From assembly GCA_904420045.1 (NCBI GenBank), contig CAJFTY010000028.1:24915-88914 (forward strand): a DNA stretch of 64,000 nucleotides, in the 5' to 3' direction. This DNA is from Candidatus Metaruminococcus caecorum (lineage in GTDB: Bacteria > Bacillota > Clostridia > Oscillospirales > Ruminococcaceae). The notes beneath the pieces are model-generated. The model searched no databases. It was given only the letters and a program-made list of their open reading frames with translations, and was not told the origin of the DNA. Below are positions 1-7,996 of this stretch, piece by piece (position 1 is the first letter of the stretch; every line of letters begins with the position of its first letter). The translations under genes and the position numbers were made by a program.

Positions 1-261
1 GGCGCAGCCGATTCCCGCCACCACCATCAGCGACCAAATACCGCTTTGAGGAATCATCCAATTCACCGCCAACGACACCACGCCCGCGACGATGGACAAA
101 AACAGTAAGATTTTAAAAAACAGGGAGTGCTGGCTGTACACCGTTGGGATGTCGGGAAACACCTCCCTCCCCGGCTCTCCGGGAAGCAACGGCCCCTGGC
201 AGAGAGGACATTCCTCCTGTGGGCCCGCCACGGTCACTTTGCATTTTTCACAGCGTTTCAC
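1..261 (-). CDS. DUF6320-type zinc-ribbon membrane protein, C-terminus cut by window edge
   Basis: This gene is not in the ORF track because it runs off the left edge. It reads MKRCEKCKVTVAGP from a GTG at 259-261, preceded by a GGAGGGG ribosome binding site. CEKC and CPLC (residues about 4-22) form a four-cysteine zinc ribbon, and two hydrophobic segments follow from about residue 50. Only 87 codons are visible. It lies 43 bp downstream of the acetyltransferase gene on the same strand. DUF6320 proteins are often found next to such acetyltransferase and alpha/beta hydrolase genes, which supports the family call. The molecular function is unknown. Confidence 0.7.
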   Translation of the reverse strand, partial: MKRCEKCKVTVAGPQEECPLCQGPLLPGEPGREVFPDIPTVYSQHSLFFKILLFLSIVAGVVSLAVNWMIPQSGIWSLMVVAGIGCA

Positions 262-304
262 ACCGTCCCCTCCTTTTCACTCTTTTTCCTGTGCGTTTTC
301 CATG

Positions 305-1567
305 TTAGTGGATCAGGTTGGAGGCGATCTCCACCTCAAGGCCCATGCTGGTCAGGGAACGGAAAAACCGCTTTTGGATATCTGTGCTGATAAACGGAGA
401 GGTAAAACTGAGGGTCAGGTTATCCTCAAACGAGCACAGACAGATCTGCAGCTTGTTCGTGCTGACAAACACGTCAAACAGGCGGATGTAGGGAATCAAT
501 TCCTGAGGCATGGAAATTTTCCCAATGTTGGAAAGAGCGCCGGTGCTTTCTTTCGCGGCCGCATGATAGCCAATTTTCAGCGCCACATCCTTGAGAATCA
601 GCGGGGTCACCCGGGCAAAAGGATTGTGCTCGATGGCCGCGAAGGTATTCATCCGAAGGCTTAGCTGCTCGGGCGTCAGCTCTTTCTGGAAACAGTCGTC
701 CACCGCCCGGATCACCTGTTCAAAATCAGGAGGTTTTTTGGAGAAGTCATACCCAGCCGAAATCACGCTGAAAAAGTTGCGGGCGGATTCCGACGGGAAA
801 TACTTGCGCAGATTCACCGGAATCTCCAGCACCACAGGTTTTTGTTGGTCCCGCAAGCTGCGGTCCTCGTGGATGGCGCACAGAAGAAGCGCTGTTAAAA
901 AGCCGGTGAGGGTGGCGTTGTACCCATGGGCCTTTGCAAGGGCCTGTTTGACCGATACCACCCCTTCGATCACCCGGATACGGTGTTCGGGAAGCTTTTG
1001 CCCTTTGATGCGGTACGCCTTGGGATGACGAGCATTGCCCTTGCGCCCGTTTTTATCGTAGTATTTTTGAAAGCTGTCGTCCATTTTCTGGGAAAAAGAC
1101 GCATCGTAATCCATTTGAGGCGTGTTTTTTAAATCCTCCGGATGCCGAAAAAGCAGATAGTGGTACACCAGCAGCCGCAAAAACTGCATTGCTCCGGTGC
1201 CGTCGGACAACGCATGATAGATCTCCAGGTTGATCCGGCAGCGGAAATACGTCACCTTAAACAACAGGGATTTTCGGTTGCTGTCATAAATACTGGAACA
1301 GGGAGGTTCCCATTCTTGCTGCACCTCGGCGGGAAGATTCGAGGACTCAAAATAGTACCAGAACAGCCCGTGCCGCAGCACGGATCGGTAGATGGGAAAC
1401 GCCTCTAACGTTTTGTCCAGGGCCTTTTGCAGCACGTCCCCGTCCACCAGTTCGTTCAGCTCGCAGGCAAACCGAAACACCTTAGTATCCCGCTTGCTGC
1501 TGGTGGGCGGAAAAATTTTGGCCGCATTGTCCAGCCGGTTCCACCAAGCCCCTTGATAGTCCCCCAC
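305..1567 (-). CDS. Acyl/alcohol acetyltransferase-like protein (condensation-domain fold)
   Basis: A 420-aa protein of the alcohol acetyltransferase / condensation-domain superfamily. The catalytic HxxxDG motif is visible as HALSDGTG near residue 140. The N-terminal WWNRLDNAAKIFP stretch is typical of the start of this family. I prefer the GTG at 1565-1567, which has GGAG eight bases upstream. The track start at 1654 adds 29 residues that overlap the preceding hydrolase. The gene follows the alpha/beta hydrolase and precedes a DUF6320 gene, so the three probably form one operon. The acceptor substrate cannot be read from the sequence. Transfer of an acyl group onto an alcohol or a glycolipid is the family expectation only. 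Confidence 0.75.
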   Translation of the reverse strand: MGDYQGAWWNRLDNAAKIFPPTSSKRDTKVFRFACELNELVDGDVLQKALDKTLEAFPIYRSVLRHGLFWYYFESSNLPAEVQQEWEPPCSSIYDSNRKSLLFKVTYFRCRINLEIYHALSDGTGAMQFLRLLVYHYLLFRHPEDLKNTPQMDYDASFSQKMDDSFQKYYDKNGRKGNARHPKAYRIKGQKLPEHRIRVIEGVVSVKQALAKAHGYNATLTGFLTALLLCAIHEDRSLRDQQKPVVLEIPVNLRKYFPSESARNFFSVISAGYDFSKKPPDFEQVIRAVDDCFQKELTPEQLSLRMNTFAAIEHNPFARVTPLILKDVALKIGYHAAAKESTGALSNIGKISMPQELIPYIRLFDVFVSTNKLQICLCSFEDNLTLSFTSPFISTDIQKRFFRSLTSMGLEVEIASNLIH

Positions 1568-1610
1568 GGCAAACTCTCCTTTCCCAAAAATTGACTCCGT
1601 CAGACGGCGG

Positions 1611-2573
1611 TCATTCCCCTTGCGGGGCGTCTTGTTCTTTTCCCCGCTGTGCAACCTCCTCCAAAAAATCGTTTATCAACTGGTAACAGCGCTTGACCTG
1701 AGGGAAGGTAGGCGGCAGAGAGAAAAATCCGTGCAGTGCTTCGGGAATCCGGTGCACCTTCACGGGCACTCCCGCCTGTTTAAGCCGGCGGCCGTATGCT
1801 TCCCCCTCGTCCCGCAGAGGATCAAGCTCCGCCGTGATAATCAGCGTTTTAGGCTGACCGGACAGGTCCGGAGCCAAAAGCGGCGCAAAACAGGGGTTTT
1901 GCAGATCATCGTCGCTGTTTTTATAAAGATCCAAATAGTCGTTGATCCGCTTGGAAGTCAGCAGATATCCGGTTCCGTTTTCCCGCACCGAGTCAAAGGG
2001 AGACTGTTCCGAATGATCGAAATAGGTGGCGGGATAAATTAAAATCTGCCGTTCGGGCATAAACTCACCCCGCTGTTTTGCCAAAAGCGACAGCGCCGCG
2101 GCCAGGTTGCCCCCCGCGCTGTCCCCAATCAGGGTAATGTCCCTGGAATGGACGTTCAAAAGCCCGTTGTCCAGAAAAATTTCCCGTGCAACCCGGTAGC
2201 AGTCCTCCAGCCCCGCAGGAAATTTGTGCTCCGGCGCCAGCCGGTAATCCACCGAAACCACCATGTGGCCCGTGTGCTTTGCCAAATTCGCGCAGACCTT
2301 GTTGTAGCTGTCGATATCCCCGGTGACCCAGCCTCCGCCGTGAAAAAACAGCAGGATAGGATACTCCCCCTCTTTTTTGGGAGAAAAAATCCGTACTGGT
2401 ATTTCATGGTCACCCCCATCCACCTTGTGATCCCAGATGGTGTAAAAAGGGCGCAAAAAATGGACGTGGGTCAGCCGGATGATCTGGCGGTAGGACTTGT
2501 AATTCTTTTTAATGTTCAGGTCCGGATAGGACAGCGCTTTTAACGCGCTGCGCGCAATGCGGCCAAGCTTCAT
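1611..2573 (-). CDS. Alpha/beta hydrolase, HSL-type esterase
   Basis: A 320-aa esterase of the hormone-sensitive-lipase family. The oxyanion-hole motif HGGGW, the nucleophile motif GDSAGG and a C-terminal EALHGF histidine are all present, giving a complete Ser-Asp-His set with DPLRDE supplying the acid. The start is the ATG at 2571-2573 (MKLGRIARS), with GAGGAAG eight bases upstream; the track ORF extends 74 codons further without a ribosome binding site. No signal peptide is seen, so it acts in the cytoplasm. It is the first gene of the trio with the acetyltransferase and the DUF6320 protein. Its substrate is unknown. Confidence 0.85.
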   Translation of the reverse strand: MKLGRIARSALKALSYPDLNIKKNYKSYRQIIRLTHVHFLRPFYTIWDHKVDGGDHEIPVRIFSPKKEGEYPILLFFHGGGWVTGDIDSYNKVCANLAKHTGHMVVSVDYRLAPEHKFPAGLEDCYRVAREIFLDNGLLNVHSRDITLIGDSAGGNLAAALSLLAKQRGEFMPERQILIYPATYFDHSEQSPFDSVRENGTGYLLTSKRINDYLDLYKNSDDDLQNPCFAPLLAPDLSGQPKTLIITAELDPLRDEGEAYGRRLKQAGVPVKVHRIPEALHGFFSLPPTFPQVKRCYQLINDFLEEVAQRGKEQDAPQGE

Positions 2574-2772
2574 AAACCAGCTTCCTCGTTTTTTGTTTTC
2601 TGTTTTCCACGGGCATTCCGCGCTCTTGCACAGACGCTTGTTTCCTTTTAAGCATGGGCGGAAAGCGCCCAATTCATACAAGCGGACGGCCGCCCCTGCA
2701 GAAGGGAGTTTTCCCGCACGGAAACAGTCCAACATCCAATTGTTGAGCAAATTGCAACGCAATTTATAAATA

Positions 2773-2802
2773 ATTATATCATTAAACACATGCAAATGTA
2801 AA
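2773..2802 (-). promoter_or_regulatory. Sigma-A-type promoter for the hydrolase-acetyltransferase operon
   Basis: On the minus strand TTTACA (2797-2802) is followed after 18 bp by a perfect TATAAT (2773-2778). Transcription would start near 2766 and leave a leader of about 190 nt before the ATG at 2573. Confidence 0.65.
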
Positions 2803-2920
2803 TGAACGAGTTGTTACTTTTTCAAGAAAAACTGTGAAGAAGGCTTCTTTACACTCGATTCACATAGATTGGTTCCATCAATTTTTCCGTGAAGTTGGAA
2901 GTCCACGGCACACAAAAGCC

Positions 2921-2947
2921 AACGCCGCGCCGTAAAGGCGCGGCGTT
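2921..2947 (-). terminator. Rho-independent terminator of the ABC exporter gene
   Basis: Perfect 11-bp stem AACGCCGCGCC / GGCGCGGCGTT with a 5-nt loop, 21 bp past the stop codon. A modest TTGGCTTTTG tail follows on the minus strand. Confidence 0.75.
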
Positions 2948-2967
2948 TTCCTTCGATTGGATATCCC

Positions 2968-4701
2968 CTATTCTTCCCGAAACTGGTACTGGTAAAGCTT
3001 TGCGTACACGCCGTTTTTTGATAAAAGCTCCTGATGGCTTCCCCGCTCTTTGATCCCATCGCTGTCGAGCACGATGATCTCATCCGCGTTTTTAATCGTG
3101 GAAAGCCGGTGGGCTACGATGATGGAAGTTCGGCCTTTGGAAAGCTCCTCCAGCGAGGCCTGGATCATCATTTCGGTTGCGTTGTCCAGGGCCGAGGTGG
3201 CCTCGTCCAAAATCAGGATGGACGGATTTTTGAGAAACACCCGGGCGATGGAAATCCGCTGCTTTTGGCCTCCGGACAGCTTGACGCCGTGTTCCCCGAT
3301 ATCGGTGTCGTACCCCTGGGGAAGGGACTGTACAAACTCGTGGATGTTGGCTTTTTTCGCCGCCTCCACAATCTGCTCCTCGGTGGCGTCCAAATCACCG
3401 TAGGCGATGTTCTCCCGGATGGTACCGGTGAACAAAAACACGTCCTGGGCCACCATGCCGATATTTTTGCGCAGATCGTACCGGGAGATCTCCCGGATAT
3501 CGTGTCCGTCGATCTTGATGGAACCCGAGGTGATCTCGTAAAACCGGGGAATTAAATGGCACAGGGTGGTTTTTCCCCCGCCGGAAGGCCCCACCAGCGC
3601 CACAGTCTTTCCGCTGTCGATGTGCAAAGACAGATCGTCAATCACCATTTTTTGCTGCACGTCGCCCTCCTGCTCCTCGTAGGAAAAGGATACGTGGTCG
3701 AAGTCGATCTCCCCACTGAGCTGGGCAACTGGCTGCGGATGCAAGGGTTCTTCCTCCTCGTTCTGGCGAAGGATGTCGTCCACCCGCTGGAAACCAGTCA
3801 TGCCGTTTTGGAACTGCTCAAAAAACTGCACAAACCGTTTAATGGGATTTAAAAACATGTTGACATACAACAAATACGCCACAAAGTCGCCGATGGTGAT
3901 GGCCCCGTTAAAGAAAAACAGGCCGCCCGCCAACAGCACGATCAGATACAGCAGATCCATAAACAGGCCCATACCAGCCTGAAAATAACCCATCACCTTG
4001 TAGGCGATTCCCCGGGAATGTTTAAACCGCTCGTTGTACACGTCAAACTTCTGATTTTCATGCTCCCCGCTGGTATAGGAGCGGGACACCCGGATGCCGC
4101 CGATGGCATTTTCCAAATTCGCATTGACCTCTCCGATTTCCTCCCGGGATTTTACAAACGCCCGGTTCATGGAGCCCCGCATCTTCACTGCAAAAAACAC
4201 AATAAAGGGGATCGCTGCGAACACGATCAGCGTCAGGGGAAGGTTAATCGTGGCCATCAGCACAAACGCGCCCAGCAGCATCACCACCGACAGGAACAAA
4301 TCCTCCGGCCCGTGGTGGGCAAGCTCGGAAATATCCATGGTGTCGTTGATGATCCGAGACATAATCACACCGGTTTTGTTTTCGTCAAAATAGGAAAACG
4401 GCAGCTTTTGCAGGCGGCGGAACACATCCCGCCGGATATCCCCCTGGATCCGTACCCCCATCACGTGGCCCCAGTACTGGATAAAGTAGTTCAGTCCCGC
4501 CTTGACCAGATAGATTGCCAGCAGCGCCCCCGTCCAGATCAGCAGCATCCGCAGATTGCGGTTGGGCACATAGTCGTCGATGATCCGCTGGGCGATCATC
4601 GGATAAAACAGGTCCGCCACCGCCACCAAAAACGCGCAGATCATATCCGCGAAAAACAGTCCCTTGTGCGGCTTGTAGTACCGCATAAACTTTTTGATCA
4701 T
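2968..4701 (-). CDS. ABC exporter, fused permease and ATPase
   Basis: A 577-aa half-transporter of the MsbA/LmrA (ABCB) type that should act as a homodimer exporting lipids or drugs. The N-terminal transmembrane domain (about residues 1-320) has six hydrophobic helices. The C-terminal ATPase carries Walker A GPSGGGKTT, signature LSGGQ, Walker B ILILDEAT and the H-loop AHRLS. The start is ATG 4701 (MIKKFMRYYK); the track ORF runs on into mutY in another frame. The upstream GGAAGG lies about 12 bases away, which is weak. It sits 56 bp behind mutY and probably shares its promoter. The cargo is unknown. Confidence 0.9.
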   Translation of the reverse strand: MIKKFMRYYKPHKGLFFADMICAFLVAVADLFYPMIAQRIIDDYVPNRNLRMLLIWTGALLAIYLVKAGLNYFIQYWGHVMGVRIQGDIRRDVFRRLQKLPFSYFDENKTGVIMSRIINDTMDISELAHHGPEDLFLSVVMLLGAFVLMATINLPLTLIVFAAIPFIVFFAVKMRGSMNRAFVKSREEIGEVNANLENAIGGIRVSRSYTSGEHENQKFDVYNERFKHSRGIAYKVMGYFQAGMGLFMDLLYLIVLLAGGLFFFNGAITIGDFVAYLLYVNMFLNPIKRFVQFFEQFQNGMTGFQRVDDILRQNEEEEPLHPQPVAQLSGEIDFDHVSFSYEEQEGDVQQKMVIDDLSLHIDSGKTVALVGPSGGGKTTLCHLIPRFYEITSGSIKIDGHDIREISRYDLRKNIGMVAQDVFLFTGTIRENIAYGDLDATEEQIVEAAKKANIHEFVQSLPQGYDTDIGEHGVKLSGGQKQRISIARVFLKNPSILILDEATSALDNATEMMIQASLEELSKGRTSIIVAHRLSTIKNADEIIVLDSDGIKERGSHQELLSKNGVYAKLYQYQFREE

Positions 4702-4757
4702 TCCGCAACATTCCCTTCCTCTCAAAAGTCCTCTAAGCCGGAACCTGTCTGTGTGGT

Positions 4758-5825
4758 CTATTCTTCTGAAAGGCTGTAAAACAGCTTTACAAACGCCTCG
4801 TACGCTGTGGGCAGCGCGTACTGGTCTTTCAGTTCCTGGACGGTATGCCAGCAAAACCGGGCAGGAGTCTCCCCCGGCTGAAGTGTGGCAAGGTAGCCTC
4901 GCATGTGCCACTCCACATGGGAGAAAATATGCTTGGCGGGTTTGAGCCCGCTGACTTTAGCGGGGACAATCCCCCATTCCTCCAACGTCTGCTCCGCTTG
5001 CTCTGGGCTTAAAAACCCCGGGGCGTGGGGAAATTCCCACATCCCCGCCAAAAGCCCTTTGTCCGGCCGCTTTTGCAGGGCCGCTTTGCCGTCGCACACC
5101 AGCAAAAACACCGTTTTTTCCTCCACGCGCCGGGGCGCTTTTTTCTGCTTGACGGGAAGCTCGCCCTGAATCCCCAAGGTAAACGCGCCGCAGGTTTCCC
5201 GCACCGGACACCGCTCGCACAAAGGGGAGGCTCCCGGCAGGCACACCGTCGCCCCCAGCTCCATCAAGGCCTGGTTAAAATCCCCGGCCCGGCCGGCGGG
5301 AATCACATCCTCCACCAGATGCTCCACCGCTTTTTTCACGGCGGGTTTGGCGATGTCCTCATAACTCGCGGTCAGCCGGGAGATCACCCGCAAAACATTC
5401 CCGTCCACCGCCGGAACCGGAAGCCCAAAGGCGATGGAGGCAATCGAGCCCGAGGTGTAATCCCCAATTCCCGGCAGGGTTAAAAGCTCCTCCCGGCTTT
5501 TGGGGAGCTCCCCGCCGAAGCGTTCCACGACCTCCCGGGCGGCCTTCTGCATATTTTTGACCCGGATGTAGTAGCCAAGGCCCTCCCACAGCTTTAAAAG
5601 CTGTTCCTCGGGGGCGGCGGCCAGGGCGTTTACATCCGGCAGCGCCGCGACAAAACGCTCAAAGTACGGCTTGACAGCCTCCACCCTGGTCTGCTGGAGC
5701 ATGATTTCGGACACCCAGACCCGATAGGGTGTGGGGTTGTCCCTCCAGGGGAGAACCCGGGCGTTTTGCCCGTACCATTCTAACAGCGGCGGAGAGATGC
5801 TCCGCAGCGGATTTTGTTGCTGCAT
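4758..5825 (-). CDS. mutY: A/G-specific adenine DNA glycosylase MutY
   Basis: Removes adenine mispaired with 8-oxoguanine in base excision repair. In the 355-aa product the helix-hairpin-helix reads LPGIGDYTSGSIAS, followed by VDGNVLRV with the catalytic Asp. The catalytic Glu lies in SEIMLQQT. The [4Fe-4S] cluster ligands are seen as C-x6-C-x2-C-x5-C (CLPGASPLCERCPVRETC). The C-terminal third is the NUDIX-like 8-oxoG recognition domain. The start has GAGGT at good spacing. A strong promoter lies just upstream, and the ABC exporter follows. The length is normal for the family. Confidence 0.95.
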   Translation of the reverse strand: MQQQNPLRSISPPLLEWYGQNARVLPWRDNPTPYRVWVSEIMLQQTRVEAVKPYFERFVAALPDVNALAAAPEEQLLKLWEGLGYYIRVKNMQKAAREVVERFGGELPKSREELLTLPGIGDYTSGSIASIAFGLPVPAVDGNVLRVISRLTASYEDIAKPAVKKAVEHLVEDVIPAGRAGDFNQALMELGATVCLPGASPLCERCPVRETCGAFTLGIQGELPVKQKKAPRRVEEKTVFLLVCDGKAALQKRPDKGLLAGMWEFPHAPGFLSPEQAEQTLEEWGIVPAKVSGLKPAKHIFSHVEWHMRGYLATLQPGETPARFCWHTVQELKDQYALPTAYEAFVKLFYSLSEE

Positions 5826-5891
5826 AACGACCTCTTTTCATGGGAACACCGTGGATAGTCGGCTGCTCCCGAAGCATGGCAATACAGATTG

Positions 5892-5920
5892 ATTATAGCA
5901 AAGTCTCTCCCCTGTGTCCA
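5892..5920 (-). promoter_or_regulatory. Sigma-A promoter for mutY
   Basis: Minus strand TGGACA (5915-5920), 17 bp spacer, perfect TATAAT (5892-5897). It lies 67 bp upstream of the mutY ATG. Confidence 0.75.
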
Positions 5921-5940
5921 GAGCGGGACGCTGGGCCTCA

Positions 5941-5973
5941 AAAAACAAAAAGCCGCCGGAAATTCCGGCGGCA
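5941..5973 (-). terminator. Terminator of the small membrane protein gene
   Basis: GCCGCCGGA / TCCGGCGGC stem (5953-5973), followed on the minus strand by a TTTTTGTTTTTT tract (5941-5952). A classic intrinsic terminator. Confidence 0.85.
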
Positions 5974-6024
5974 GCGCATGTTCATCGCGGTCTGCAAAGC
6001 GCTTAACTCCGATTGGAAAAGCAC

Positions 6025-6510
6025 TTAAGCGGCAAATTTTTCTTGAAACGTCTTGTGCAGGAATCCGGTCAGCTTACACAGCGGAATGCAAAGTAAAAAC
6101 CACAGGCCGGAGTAAAGCAGGCAGATCTGGCCCAGAATATTAAAGTGCATGGCGGAATAATCCCACACATTCCACTTGAGCCCCAAATTGACCAAACACC
6201 CCACAGAAAACTCCACCGAGGTGATGATCCCCGACCCCATCAGGCACTTTTTCCACAGCTTTTTAAACCGATTTTTTAAATTGGACGCATAGATCAGCGT
6301 AAAGCACAAGCCTCCCGTCAGGGTCATCGTCCAGTGGGTGTTCCCCCGCCAGATAATCTCGATTAAGCTGTAACCCAGCGCGCCGATCACATACACGGCC
6401 GTATATTCCTTGACAGACGATTTTTTCGGGTGCAGCAACCGCCGGCTTTTGACGTTTTCGCGCACATCGGACGCTTCCTGCGCCGCAATCGTCATACTAG
6501 GTCCCTTCAT
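6025..6510 (-). CDS. CmpB-like putative ABC transporter permease, small membrane protein
   Basis: A 161-aa membrane protein with about four hydrophobic helices. It resembles the PF06541-type putative ABC transporter permease family, including the conserved NVWDYS segment between helices. The start is ATG 6510 (MKGPSMTIAAQ), with GGAGG nine bases upstream; the track start eight codons earlier lacks a ribosome binding site. No ATPase gene accompanies it, so a transport role is only a family label. It is followed by a strong terminator and appears monocistronic. Confidence 0.65.
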   Translation of the reverse strand: MKGPSMTIAAQEASDVRENVKSRRLLHPKKSSVKEYTAVYVIGALGYSLIEIIWRGNTHWTMTLTGGLCFTLIYASNLKNRFKKLWKKCLMGSGIITSVEFSVGCLVNLGLKWNVWDYSAMHFNILGQICLLYSGLWFLLCIPLCKLTGFLHKTFQEKFAA

Positions 6511-6615
6511 TCCCCATATCCTCCCATGATACATTCTTATACGGATAGGGTTTGCAAAACAAGGGTTTTTAGCCGTGTCAATTTCTGCATGTTTCCCCTA
6601 TTTTTTTCATGGGGT

Positions 6616-6645
6616 TTGTCCCATTTTTCCTTTTTGTGTTATAAT
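6616..6645 (+). promoter_or_regulatory. Promoter for the CorA-type transporter
   Basis: TTGTCC (6616-6621), 18 bp spacer, perfect TATAAT (6640-6645), about 90 bp upstream of the start codon. Confidence 0.65.
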
Positions 6646-6741
6646 AAAATAAAGTGTGGATTGATCCTGGCCGGCACCAGGTACCGCCTTGTTGTCCTTG
6701 TTTTTGCAGAATAAAACAATACCCGGATGGGAGACAGAGCC

Positions 6742-7659
6742 ATGGTGACGCTTTACCATTTAGAACAACATGCAGAAATTCCTGACTGTTCAGGAAGCTC
6801 CGGCGAGATCCTCGTGCTGCTGCCTGAACACAGGCTGGGCGAACTGACCGGAACCTTTGGTGTTCCGCCCCAGATCGCAAATCAGTTTCGGGAGGGCCGG
6901 GCGAGCAAATCCGAAAGCCATCCCGGTTTTGATTTTATCAGCTTATCGGTTCCCAAACGAAATGGACGAAACCGAGCATTTCACCTTTGCGCCTATTTTC
7001 GGAAAAATCTGCTGCTTTTATACAGCGACAATCCGGGCGAGTACGGAAAAATACGCCGGCTGTTTGAGGAACTGGATATTCACAGCTACCCGAACGGTGG
7101 TCTGGCCCGGCTGTTGTGCGCCTATCTGGATCAGCTCATCCATGACGACGCCCAGGTACTGGAGGATCTGGAACAGCGGATTTTCGAACTGGAAGACCAA
7201 CTGCTCACTGGTAAAAAGAGCGATTGCGTCAAAGAGATCGTCGCCTTTCGCCGCAAACTCACGCCCCTAAAACGATTTTATGACGGGCTGTACGCCATCG
7301 CCCAGGCAGCGGAGGAAAACGACAATGGCCTGGTGCCCAAAAACGAGCTTCGATACTTTAAAATGCTCCGTCAGCGGGCCGACCGGCTCGGCCAGAGCGT
7401 GCTCACTCTGCGGGAATATGTCGCTCAGGTACGGGAGGCCTATCAGGCTCAGGTTGACATCAATCTAAACAACCTGATGAAAATTTTCACAGTGGTGACC
7501 GTGATTTTTCTTCCTTTAACTCTAATCGCGGGCTGGTACGGCATGAATTTTGACATGCCGGAATACCGCCTGTCCTTCGGTTATCCCCTTGTCATCGCCG
7601 CAAGTCTTTTAATCCTCGCGGTCTGCCTGATCCTCTTTAAGCGTAAAAAATGGTTTTAG
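6742..7659 (+). CDS. CorA family divalent cation transporter
   Basis: A 305-aa inner-membrane channel for Mg2+ or a related divalent cation, working as a pentamer. A long cytoplasmic N-terminal domain ends in the coiled stalk helix. Two C-terminal transmembrane helices follow, the first ending in the signature YGMNF (about residue 265). The C-terminus is the basic KRKKWF. I chose the second ATG at 6742, with GGGAG eight bases upstream; the track ATG at 6727 has none. The gene stands alone between its own promoter and the SRP RNA promoter. The ion cannot be fixed from the sequence. Confidence 0.88.
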   Translation: MVTLYHLEQHAEIPDCSGSSGEILVLLPEHRLGELTGTFGVPPQIANQFREGRASKSESHPGFDFISLSVPKRNGRNRAFHLCAYFRKNLLLLYSDNPGEYGKIRRLFEELDIHSYPNGGLARLLCAYLDQLIHDDAQVLEDLEQRIFELEDQLLTGKKSDCVKEIVAFRRKLTPLKRFYDGLYAIAQAAEENDNGLVPKNELRYFKMLRQRADRLGQSVLTLREYVAQVREAYQAQVDINLNNLMKIFTVVTVIFLPLTLIAGWYGMNFDMPEYRLSFGYPLVIAASLLILAVCLILFKRKKWF

Positions 7660-7693
7660 CCTATATTTCACCTGGTGGCGCCAAAATTTCCTC

Positions 7694-7722
7694 TTGTGTT
7701 TTTGGATCAGTTGTTGTATAAT
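7694..7722 (+). promoter_or_regulatory. Promoter for SRP RNA
   Basis: TTGTGT (7694-7699), 17 bp spacer, perfect TATAAT (7717-7722). The start point would be near 7729, just ahead of the RNA. Confidence 0.7.
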
Positions 7723-7728
7723 AAATCG

Positions 7729-7960
7729 GTAAGCTTTATTGAAAAGAGCTTGCCGATTTATTGTCTGATATGCAGATGCGCAGGCCCTGTGCAACGAAAG
7801 GCCGCGAACCATGTCAGGCGGGGAACCGAGCAGCATTAAGCGTTTTTTTTCGTGTGCCGCGGGTTCACCTGCGCGTTTGCATATGAGGCAGTAAATTGAA
7901 TCGATGCTCTATTTCCCTGGCACCCTGCTGTCGCCTTGACTTATTAAGGCGGCAATTTTT
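7729..7960 (+). ncRNA. ffs: Bacterial signal recognition particle RNA (4.5S/scRNA)
   Basis: The Ffh-binding domain is clear. GTCAGG and AGCAGC form the symmetric internal loop, and CGG-GGAA-CCG (7819-7828) is a three-pair stem closed by the GGAA tetraloop. A continuous 17-pair helix joins 7768-7784 to 7868-7884. The core RNA is therefore at least 7768-7884. I extended the transcript from the predicted start (7729) to the terminator (7929-7960), so both ends are approximate. A further 8-pair hairpin GGTAAGCT/AGCTTGCC sits at the 5' end, so a long Alu-containing form is possible. Its location just upstream of dnaX is the usual Firmicutes arrangement. Confidence 0.88.
7929..7960 (+). terminator. 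Terminator of SRP RNA transcript
   Basis: Stem TGTCGCCTT / AAGGCGGCA with one G-U pair, 8-nt loop, then AATTTTT. It sits 36 bp before the dnaX start codon. Confidence 0.75.
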
Positions 7961-7996
7961 ATATGACCGGCATTTTCCCGAAAGGAGGCGGTTGCC

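Larger units (their letters stand above)
2574..2967. other. Gene-free stretch with leader and terminator
   Basis: This stretch holds the long leader of the hydrolase gene (to about 2766), its promoter, and the terminator of the ABC exporter. The leader contains a GGGCG/CGCCC hairpin, but I recognise no known riboswitch class in it. The short ORFs across it have no ribosome binding site. Confidence 0.5.

Noticed and set aside
2574-2766. Possible riboswitch in the long leader of the hydrolase operon
   Set aside because: Only one small GGGCG/CGCCC hairpin is evident, and no known riboswitch core is recognisable.
2814-3083. 89-aa minus-strand ORF after the ABC exporter
   Set aside because: It overlaps the exporter's end in another frame and crosses its terminator, without a ribosome binding site.
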